Shown here: positions 1-5,157 of the stretch, piece after piece
How positions within the stretch are numbered: position 1 is the first letter of the stretch
Layout of the letters: each line of letters begins with the position of its first letter
The notes under the pieces: generated by a model
Told to the model about the DNA's origin: nothing
What the model saw: the letters and a program-made list of their open reading frames with translations, nothing else
Database searches by the model: none
Made by a program: the position numbers and the translations under genes
Assembly (NCBI GenBank): GCA_002727755.1
Contig: PBXX01000024.1
Coordinates: forward strand, 4,130-9,286
Origin: Gammaproteobacteria bacterium
GTDB taxonomy: Bacteria > Pseudomonadota > Gammaproteobacteria > Pseudomonadales > Pseudohongiellaceae
DNA: 5,157 nucleotides
Direction: 5' to 3'

Positions 1-47
1 AACTTAGATCTTAATTTAAACTTCTTAGCGATGGGTTCGACCACGAC

Positions 48-1280
48 TCACCCCTGACTTAAAACCTTTTTAACAATACGCAGAACCTGTTCGATGTCTG
101 TCATTGGATTCGCAGCAACCGATCTCACCCAGGTTTCATGACCAAAATTACAACTCGAAAACATTCCACTCGGTAAATTAGTCATAAAATCTCTTGTGCT
201 CAGATCCACAGGCCTAAAAACCGTAACACCAGTTTGGGGAAAAGCCCACAGGCTGATACGCTCATTCTTTTGAATTTCGATTGCAAATTTCTCGCTGTTG
301 GACATTGCAAGATCGATAAAATGTGCAATACCCTCTCTGCCCCATGCCATTACTGTTGCCAATAATGATACAGCAGATGCTCCTCTAGAACCTTGAACAC
401 CAATATTCGGCGAGCTCATATACTCTCCTCCAAAGCTGATTTCTCTAGTTGCCGCTTCATTATTTTTAAATAAAATCAACGCTGATTCCTTCGGCTGGAA
501 TAGCCACTTATGCGCAGAAACTGAAACTGAATCTGCTTTTTCTATTCCGTCAAGCAATTGCGCATGCTTTCTGCTAAACCTAAGTGGTCCAGCCCATGCG
601 CCATCAACATGAGTCCACTTTGCGGACCCAACTAAAGACAAGTCATCGATAACTCCTGTCTTTGTCGTGCCCGCTGTTAGAACTAAGCAGGCATTTGATA
701 GGTCGCCAATTTTTTTTCTAATTATTTTATCTTCAGAATCACTCTCAATGATCTCTATTGGTAAACCAAGTATCTTTGATGCTTTTACGATACTCAGATG
801 AGCTGTATCGGAAGCAACAATCTTTTCTACTCCACCGCTTTCTCTGGCTGCCCATAATGCAGTCAGGTTCGCTAAAGTCGAGCCAGAGCACATGTGCCCC
901 CCTTCCATACCAAAGTAAGGAGCGAGCCAATTAATGATTCTCTTCTCCGCTTCGAGAGCGAATGGCCCCGTTTCATGATGCAGTAAATTTTGATTTAAGC
1001 GCGCATTCCACAGGCTTGTGGCCCAAGTGATCCAAGGTGTAGGGGGATCCATATGCGCAAAATATTTTGGGTCATCTAATTTTGCTGCGCCCCCAAGAAC
1101 GTATGGTGCGAGTAATTCCAAAGTTACAAGTTCACCAAAACCAGATTCTGGAAAGTCTTCAGGGAGTATTTTTCTTTTACTCGGCACCTCTCGCAGCAGC
1201 TCAATTGCAGCTTCAAGTCCAGTATCGGGAAGAAAACTTTTATCTAGTTTTTTCAAGCCAACTACTCTAAAACAATACAT
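48..1280 (-). CDS. PLP-dependent group II amino-acid decarboxylase family protein
   Basis: Likely a cytoplasmic pyridoxal-phosphate enzyme that decarboxylates an amino acid; the substrate (aromatic amino acid, glutamate, aspartate or diaminobutyrate) cannot be told from sequence. With the ATG start the protein has 410 residues. Visible family marks are HHETGPFALEAEKRI (101-115), the cofactor-loop stretch CSGSTLANLTALWAAR (131-146), His161 in SDTAHLS as the expected ring-stacking residue, TAGTT (202-206), Asp226 in HVDGAWAG as the expected pyridine-nitrogen partner, and Lys258 in SAHKW as the Schiff-base lysine. The C-terminal RSVAANPMTDIEQVL matches the usual family ending. All key catalytic residues are present. 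Family members are usually about 470-500 residues, so this one is short, mainly at the N-terminus. The frame stays open upstream to a TTG at 1311-1313 (421 residues), but neither start has a recognisable Shine-Dalgarno site; ATG was chosen by codon preference. It is transcribed divergently from the hydrolase gene. The family call is firm, the substrate unknown. Confidence 0.92.
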   Translation of the reverse strand: MYCFRVVGLKKLDKSFLPDTGLEAAIELLREVPSKRKILPEDFPESGFGELVTLELLAPYVLGGAAKLDDPKYFAHMDPPTPWITWATSLWNARLNQNLLHHETGPFALEAEKRIINWLAPYFGMEGGHMCSGSTLANLTALWAARESGGVEKIVASDTAHLSIVKASKILGLPIEIIESDSEDKIIRKKIGDLSNACLVLTAGTTKTGVIDDLSLVGSAKWTHVDGAWAGPLRFSRKHAQLLDGIEKADSVSVSAHKWLFQPKESALILFKNNEAATREISFGGEYMSSPNIGVQGSRGASAVSLLATVMAWGREGIAHFIDLAMSNSEKFAIEIQKNERISLWAFPQTGVTVFRPVDLSTRDFMTNLPSGMFSSCNFGHETWVRSVAANPMTDIEQVLRIVKKVLSQG

Positions 1281-1530
1281 TGCGAAATTTCTGTAACTAA
1301 AATCACTATACAAGTTTTTTTACAGAAAAGTTAGATCGGTGAATTTATTTAGAGGATTTTGATGAATTCATTAAAAGATAATAACTCATAGCGACTTGCA
1401 CCATATTTTTAATAGCATAACAATCATAGTTATTTTCAGTCATATTAGTAATGAAAACTACCCATCTATGATATCTTTTCCAAGTAAATGAAAACAGTCA
1501 CGCCTTCTATTGTTGATACCGGAGAATCTG
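1281..1530. other. Divergent AT-rich intergenic region
   Basis: This 250-bp gap separates the start codons of two divergent genes, so it should hold promoters for both. What can be seen is weak. TATGAT at 1467-1472 is a plausible plus-strand -10 hexamer, but the position 17 bp upstream (ATTAGT) is a poor -35. ATGAATTCAT at 1362-1371 is a perfect 10-bp palindrome. AATAACT at 1380-1386 and AGTTATT at 1428-1434 form a 7-bp inverted pair 41 bp apart, which could be chance in AT-rich DNA. A 9-codon reading frame (1362-1391) follows an AGAGGA sequence. No RNA gene, longer reading frame or mobile-element end was recognised. Confidence 0.5.
1521..1524 (+). promoter_or_regulatory. Ribosome binding site of the alpha/beta-hydrolase gene
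   Basis: GGAG lies 6 bases before the ATG at 1531. It supports that ATG over an in-frame TTG at 1510, which would add seven residues ahead of the positively charged start of the signal peptide and has no comparable site upstream. Confidence 0.7.
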
Positions 1531-2928
1531 ATGAAAAGAATTAAAAATCTCTATTTGGTTTATCTAGGATTTATATTCGTTAATATTTCAAACGCGGCGG
1601 TTCCCGGTGCTAAAATTATTGGACCAATTACAGCCGACCCAATCGGTGACCCATCACGAAATTTCATTTATTCCGCCTCTGCCATCGATTTAGCGTCTCA
1701 AGGATATATTGAAGAAGAGTATTTCATTGAAGGAATGGCAAACCAGTATACAACCCCAGATCTAGAAACAGGCGAAGTGATCGATAGTAGTCATAGGTAT
1801 TTATCTCGACTGATTGTCCGACGTCCTCAAAAGCAAGACTTTAACGGTATAGTAATTGTAGAGTGGATTAATGTTACAGGTGGCCCAGATAAAGACATTG
1901 ACTGGTGGTATTCAGGTTCTCATTTTGTTCGAAATGGTTATGCTTATATAGCTGTTTCAGCGCAACAGTTAGGCATCGAAACGATGAAGGAATGGAGCCC
2001 TCAGCGCTACGGAAAACTTGATACCACTCATAATGGAATGATTGATCAAGATAACCTTTCTTACGATATTTTTTCCGCAGTGGGAAAGGCTGTTAATCGC
2101 GTAGGTCAATCAACTCTGGATGGAGAAGTCGATATCCTCAACGGTCTGAAAGCTGATCTCATCATTGCAACTGGTCACTCTCAATCGGCGAGCCGTCTAG
2201 CGGTGTATCTCAACAATATTCATCCAATCGAACCAATCTATGACGGCGTCATGGTCCATGGTGGCGGCGGACGAATAAGGGATGACCAAGAGACTAAGAT
2301 TTTTAAAATCATGGCAGAAACCGATATGAGAAGACGAGCCTCAAGCCCACAACCTAATACTGATACATTTATGCAGTGGGAAATCGCAGGCACCTCTCAT
2401 GCCGATTATGATTTCGAAATCGAATACTCAAAGGTACGCCTATTACGTGAAGGAATCGAACTTTCGCAGGCAAAAGCAAGAGATGTAGGCTGTGAACTAC
2501 CCGCGCATAGTCGTATTCCTTTTAGGGACGCATTCAACGCGGCTTTTGAACATCTCGTAAAGTGGATAAGAGAAGACGTTCGTCCTCCATCTGCCAAGCC
2601 TTTGAAACTCTCTCGTATGATGCCAGAGGTTGAATTTGCTAGAGATAAATTCGGAAACGTACTTGGAGGGATAAGATTAGCCGCACATGATGTGCCAACG
2701 GCTAAAAATACAGGTATGAATTATGGTGCAACCAACCGTTTTTGCTTTCTTTATGGTTCCCATGAACCTTTTACGGAGGCAACTCTTAATAGCTTATATC
2801 CTGACCATGATGCTTATGTGTCAGCGGTACGAGAGGTCGTGCGGCACAATCTTATCGATGGTTATATTTTGCCTTACGCCGCAGAAAAGACACTGGAAGC
2901 AGCTAAGTCTTCAAAGATCGGTAGATGA
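1531..2928 (+). CDS. Exported alpha/beta hydrolase domain-containing protein
   Basis: A 465-residue predicted serine hydrolase, probably periplasmic or secreted; the substrate is unknown. It starts with a Sec-type signal peptide: basic MKRIKN, a hydrophobic core at about 7-18, and a likely cleavage after SNA at residue 22. The pattern resembles the 'alpha/beta hydrolase domain' family (as I recall, Pfam Abhydrolase_10). The nucleophile elbow is GHSQS (215-219) with Ser217 as the expected nucleophile; its last position is Ser where the common GxSxG has Gly, as is usual in this family. The likely catalytic His is His290 in AGTSHADYD, and the acid may be Glu263 or Asp265 in AETD. The C-terminal part has family-like stretches: GNVLGGIRLAAHDVPTA (375-391), FLYGSHEPF (406-414), and a segment around LYPDHDAYV (422-430) that ends in a helix. 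Length is normal for the family. It is first in a plus-strand series, 105 bp before the next gene. Confidence 0.9.
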   Translation: MKRIKNLYLVYLGFIFVNISNAAVPGAKIIGPITADPIGDPSRNFIYSASAIDLASQGYIEEEYFIEGMANQYTTPDLETGEVIDSSHRYLSRLIVRRPQKQDFNGIVIVEWINVTGGPDKDIDWWYSGSHFVRNGYAYIAVSAQQLGIETMKEWSPQRYGKLDTTHNGMIDQDNLSYDIFSAVGKAVNRVGQSTLDGEVDILNGLKADLIIATGHSQSASRLAVYLNNIHPIEPIYDGVMVHGGGGRIRDDQETKIFKIMAETDMRRRASSPQPNTDTFMQWEIAGTSHADYDFEIEYSKVRLLREGIELSQAKARDVGCELPAHSRIPFRDAFNAAFEHLVKWIREDVRPPSAKPLKLSRMMPEVEFARDKFGNVLGGIRLAAHDVPTAKNTGMNYGATNRFCFLYGSHEPFTEATLNSLYPDHDAYVSAVREVVRHNLIDGYILPYAAEKTLEAAKSSKIGR

Positions 2929-3033
2929 ATATTGCTGTCTCTGCAGTAAGAAATACCATGCATAAGCGGTATCAATTTTAATCGATACACAAAATTTGAA
3001 TCAGATAACTAGGATAGTATAAAGGAGTTAACG
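2929..3033 (+). other. Intergenic gap with a weak hairpin
   Basis: This 105-bp spacer holds a possible small hairpin: ATACC (2953-2957) pairs with GGTAT (2968-2972), with an inner GC/GC pair around an ATAA loop. CAATTTTA follows it, not a clear T-run, so a Rho-independent terminator is doubtful. TTGAAT (2996-3001) and TATAAA (3018-3023) are 16 bp apart and look promoter-like, but transcription from there would begin at or beyond the ribosome binding site, so I do not call them a promoter. Read-through from the hydrolase gene remains possible. Confidence 0.3.
3021..3027 (+). promoter_or_regulatory. Strong ribosome binding site of the 124-residue gene
   Basis: AAAGGAG lies 6 bases before the ATG at 3034. 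It is one of the best Shine-Dalgarno matches in the window and is the main support that this short frame is a real, well-translated gene. Confidence 0.8.
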
Positions 3034-3408
3034 ATGAGTACTGACAGTATTACCTTACAAGCGCGTCAAGAGCGAACAACCATGCAAGTCACTTCAGTCG
3101 AATTTAGAGACGAAGAAACTGTGATTACAGCGCAGGGTGAGATGGGAACCTACGGAACCGTATATACGTCATACCTGTTAAAGTATGACTCCTCCGGTAA
3201 CGGCGGAACAGTATCCGGCCAAGGCCGTGGCGTAGTCGACAAGGACACTTTCTTCTCTGGCACATTTTCGGGGGTTTGGAAACGAGACGGATCAAATATT
3301 TTAATGAGGAATTTGGTGAACATTTCAGATGGAACGACAAACCTTGATTCTATAGTAGTAAATACCGGACAGAGAAATCTCTCCATCGACGTTTATGTAA
3401 TTGACTAA
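3034..3408 (+). CDS. Hypothetical protein, 124 residues, likely beta-rich
   Basis: I do not recognise this gene with confidence. The 124-residue product has no signal peptide, no membrane segment and no cysteine, so it is probably cytoplasmic. From about residue 18 it shows alternating polar and hydrophobic strands broken by Gly, Asn and Asp turns: VTSVEF, ETVITAQGE, GTYGTVYTSYLLKY, a Gly-rich GGTVSGQGRG (57-66), FFSGTFSGVWKR, and a closing LSIDVYVID. This pattern suggests a small antiparallel beta-barrel or sandwich; a calycin-like fold such as the DUF3224 or allene-oxide-cyclase-type barrels is a guess. The frame is supported by an excellent ribosome binding site and by a coherent fold-like pattern, and the minus-strand frames across it look like shadows. 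It lies 72 bp before the exported ADP-ribosylglycohydrolase-family gene and may share its transcript. No function is proposed. Confidence 0.8.
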   Translation: MSTDSITLQARQERTTMQVTSVEFRDEETVITAQGEMGTYGTVYTSYLLKYDSSGNGGTVSGQGRGVVDKDTFFSGTFSGVWKRDGSNILMRNLVNISDGTTNLDSIVVNTGQRNLSIDVYVID

Positions 3409-3445
3409 CCAGACTAATGAGAAGTCCGTTAATTTTAAGTTGAAG

Positions 3446-3458
3446 TGTTCTCAGAACA
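3446..3458. promoter_or_regulatory. Perfect 13-bp palindrome, candidate operator
   Basis: TGTTCTCAGAACA is two exact 6-bp inverted arms around a single central C. It lies in the 72-bp gap, 22 bases before the ATG at 3481. Its size and symmetry suit a dimeric repressor site, but no regulator can be named. It does not match the gammaproteobacterial LexA form (CTGT-N8-ACAG). A hairpin role is unlikely because the loop would be a single base. Confidence 0.35.
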
Positions 3459-3467
3459 GGAACGGAT

Positions 3468-3473
3468 GAGGAG
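3468..3473 (+). promoter_or_regulatory. Ribosome binding site deciding the start of the ADP-ribosylglycohydrolase-family gene
   Basis: GAGGAG lies 7 bases before the ATG at 3481 and selects it over the in-frame GTG at 3445 and ATG at 3466. Either upstream start would put charged residues (EQER, MRSPD) ahead of a signal peptide that otherwise begins cleanly with MIRLN. Confidence 0.75.
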
Positions 3474-3480
3474 TCCTGAT

Positions 3481-4737
3481 ATGATTCGATTAAATATTAT
3501 CTTGCTAACCTGCTTGCTCCCAATATTATCAGCCGTTAATGCTGAGGAACGAATGATTAGCAAAGCCGAACTTACCGACCGCGTTCTAGGGTTTTGGAAT
3601 GGTCAATTGCTCGGCAACTATATTGGCTTCCCTTTTGAAAATCTTTATAGTGAAGACGCGATACCAGTTTTAGTCGAGCGCATATACACCGCCGATTATG
3701 AAGGCGAGGTTCAGTTAAAAATTAACAATAATGATCGTCGCGGTCATATTCCTATTCTAGCTCGCAGCTTAGGAGGCGCTTTCAGTGATGATGACACCGA
3801 CATTGAGTTCGTTACACTTCATGCAGTAGAAAAATATGGTCTTGGCATCACTTACCCCGAAATCACTGAAGCATGGAAGACCCATATAAACGACTTTATT
3901 TGGGTAGCCAATCGTGAAGCTCGAAATCTAATGGACCAAGGTTTTGTTGCACCCGACACCGGTCGAAAAGAAAATAACAAACATTGGTTCCAGATCGACC
4001 CCCAATTGGTCAATGAAATTTGGAGTGCGTTCTACCCCGGTATGATTGAACAGGCAACAGAAAGGGCTCTTTGGGGTGCGCGAATTACAAATGATGACTG
4101 GGGAACGCACCCAACCATGGCCTATGCCGCAATGATCAGCGCCGCATTTTTTGAAGACGATATCGAAGAGCTAGTTAAACTTGCTGTAGATGCTGTGCCG
4201 AATACCGGCCCCTTCGCAGAAGGTATCAGAGACGTGATTCGTTGGCATGAACAACATGATGACTGGCGTGTCACACGTCAGTTAATACATGACAAATATT
4301 GGGCATACAAAAGCACCGAGCTGGAGGCTCCGGTTAGTATAGTTTCTTCATTGAATAATGGTCTTACCGGTATCATGGCCCTACTCTATGGCGAAGGTGA
4401 ATATACGAAGACAGTCGGTATTGCGACATCAGCGGGCTATGATAGCGATAACCAAGCGGCAACGCTTGGGGGTCTTATCGGCACCATGAGAGGCATGACC
4501 GGCTTGAGTGCTCATGTGGTGACAAGAATGAAGACCTTGGATGCCTCCTGGGAGTGGGAAGAGCCCTTCAACGATACGTATGTCAATATTTCCCGTGATG
4601 AGATCGCGCTTCGTACGCCAATAACGGAGATAGCCGCTCGCATTGTCGCCATCGCCGAACAAGCAATCAGAGATAATGGTGGACGAATGATTCATAAAAA
4701 CGGCGAAATATATTACGTTATTAACTCCGACATATAA
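3481..4737 (+). CDS. Exported ADP-ribosylglycohydrolase (DraG/ARH fold) family protein
   Basis: A 418-residue protein with a Sec signal peptide: MIRLN, a hydrophobic stretch at about 6-18, and a likely cleavage after VNA at residue 21. The mature part looks like the all-helical ADP-ribosylglycohydrolase family (as I recall, PF03747), whose known members remove ADP-ribose from proteins or small molecules with two divalent metal ions. Visible signs are the opening helix RVLGFWNGQLLGNYIGFPFE (34-53), the first acidic metal motif SDDDTDIEF (102-110), a middle segment NDDWGTHPTMAYAAMISAAF (204-223), and the C-terminal motif AGYDSDNQAATLGGLIGTMR (318-337), which matches the position of the classical second metal motif (GGDTDT-like). 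The Asp pair is kept, but Asn replaces the usual Thr/Ser. Export is unusual against the cytoplasmic archetypes, so the natural substrate may be an extracellular N- or O-glycoside and not ADP-ribosyl protein. It lies between the 124-residue gene and a membrane-anchored gene. The fold call is firm, the reaction uncertain. Confidence 0.87.
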   Translation: MIRLNIILLTCLLPILSAVNAEERMISKAELTDRVLGFWNGQLLGNYIGFPFENLYSEDAIPVLVERIYTADYEGEVQLKINNNDRRGHIPILARSLGGAFSDDDTDIEFVTLHAVEKYGLGITYPEITEAWKTHINDFIWVANREARNLMDQGFVAPDTGRKENNKHWFQIDPQLVNEIWSAFYPGMIEQATERALWGARITNDDWGTHPTMAYAAMISAAFFEDDIEELVKLAVDAVPNTGPFAEGIRDVIRWHEQHDDWRVTRQLIHDKYWAYKSTELEAPVSIVSSLNNGLTGIMALLYGEGEYTKTVGIATSAGYDSDNQAATLGGLIGTMRGMTGLSAHVVTRMKTLDASWEWEEPFNDTYVNISRDEIALRTPITEIAARIVAIAEQAIRDNGGRMIHKNGEIYYVINSDI

Positions 4738-4780
4738 TGAAGTATGCAAAGCTTTTTCGCTGACTCTAGATTATTTGCGC

Positions 4781-5157
4781 ATGAATAAATTAATCAAAAT
4801 AATCGCGATAGGATTATTACTGGCAGGAGGTGCGATAAGCTATATTTATACAGCTCCTTACTCTGGCAACGCTGGTCTTTCGCGTATGCCCGGAGTTCGT
4901 ATCGGCGGCAACATAGTGGAACCGCCTGATGACTTTAGTGTTTTCAACGATGCCGGTACTAATCTGATTATGAAGCTGGATGGCTTTCCCCCATTTGTGG
5001 TTTATCTTGCATACGTGGGAACACCAGAAGGTATAATCACAGGAACTCGCCCGGACGGAGGATACTGGCCGCAACGGGTCAGAGATGGTCGTAACGAGGG
5101 ATGGTTGCGAATTGGTGATGAAACTTTTGCAATGAAAGCTACTGAAATTCTCGGAGA
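4781..5157 (+). CDS. Membrane-anchored hypothetical protein, 5' part only
   Basis: An open frame starting at ATG 4781 runs off the right edge with no stop; 125 residues plus two bases are visible. It starts MNKLIKII and has one hydrophobic segment (about 4-24) that suits a signal anchor or uncleaved signal peptide; there is no lipobox cysteine. The exposed part follows: GLSRMPGVRIGGNIVEPPDD (32-51), a segment with GFPPFVVYLAYVG (68-80), then TGTRPDGGYWPQRVRDG (87-103) and GWLRIGDETFAMKATEI (107-123). The last stretch looks like beta-strands of a small barrel and faintly recalls F420-dependent nitroreductase or PNP-oxidase-like split barrels, but this is a guess. The anchor followed by a coherent domain favours this frame over the minus-strand frame at 4817-5074. 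There is no clear Shine-Dalgarno site; a TTG at 4775 is an alternative start. The gap to the preceding gene is 43 bp, so coupling or co-transcription is plausible. Confidence 0.8.
   Translation, partial: MNKLIKIIAIGLLLAGGAISYIYTAPYSGNAGLSRMPGVRIGGNIVEPPDDFSVFNDAGTNLIMKLDGFPPFVVYLAYVGTPEGIITGTRPDGGYWPQRVRDGRNEGWLRIGDETFAMKATEILG

Noticed and set aside
1..47. Possible terminator or gene downstream of the decarboxylase
   Set aside because: The stretch is AT-rich with short CTTAG repeats but no stable hairpin followed by a T-run and no coding signal; it is also cut by the edge.
30..50. GGTTCGACC resembling a tRNA T-loop near the left edge
   Set aside because: The flanking bases do not pair as a T-stem and the conserved C61 position does not fit.
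745..930. 61-residue minus-strand frame, and plus-strand frames at 1018-1296 and 1067-1270
   Set aside because: All lie inside the decarboxylase gene in other frames, show no domain or ribosome binding site, and the decarboxylase has all its family motifs.
1488..1544. 18-codon frame overlapping the start of the alpha/beta-hydrolase gene
   Set aside because: It has no good ribosome binding site and runs out of frame across the signal-peptide start; chance is the simplest explanation.
2723..2965. 80-residue plus-strand frame overlapping the end of the alpha/beta-hydrolase gene
   Set aside because: Most of it is an alternate frame of the conserved hydrolase C-terminus; the tail beyond 2928 is short and shows no recognisable feature.
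4429..4749. 106-residue minus-strand frame, with another at 3928-4110
   Set aside because: Both are antisense to conserved parts of the ADP-ribosylglycohydrolase-family gene and look like random translation.
4817..5074. 85-residue minus-strand frame at the right edge
   Set aside because: It is antisense to the plus-strand frame from 4781, which has a membrane anchor and a coherent domain and stays open to the edge.

Overview
The window reads as bacterial chromosomal DNA with moderate, slightly AT-leaning composition, densely packed genes, Shine-Dalgarno sites and Sec-type signal peptides. The protein mix (an exported alpha/beta-hydrolase-domain protein, an exported ADP-ribosylglycohydrolase-fold protein and a membrane-anchored small-domain protein) would fit a free-living Gram-negative bacterium, perhaps a marine gammaproteobacterium. 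That assignment is an impression from protein style only; the window has no rRNA or other marker gene.

Layout: a PLP-dependent group II amino-acid decarboxylase lies on the minus strand (48-1280). A 250-bp AT-rich divergent intergenic region (1281-1530) separates it from four plus-strand genes. These are an exported alpha/beta-hydrolase-domain protein (1531-2928), a 124-residue protein of unknown function predicted to be beta-rich (3034-3408), an exported ADP-ribosylglycohydrolase-family protein (3481-4737), and the 5' part of a membrane-anchored protein that runs off the right edge (4781-5157 and beyond). Gaps between the plus-strand genes are 105, 72 and 43 bp, so co-transcription is possible, above all for the last three, but no strong promoter or terminator settles this.

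How the genes relate: three of the four plus-strand products carry an N-terminal export or anchor segment, so they probably act in the periplasm or at the membrane. The decarboxylase and the 124-residue protein look cytoplasmic. No shared pathway can be read from the sequence. I found no mobile element, CRISPR array, tRNA, rRNA or defence module, and no clear new multi-gene system. The best leads are the exported ADP-ribosylglycohydrolase-fold enzyme with an altered second metal motif, the perfect 13-bp palindrome just upstream of it, the unrecognised 124-residue protein, and the shortened decarboxylase.
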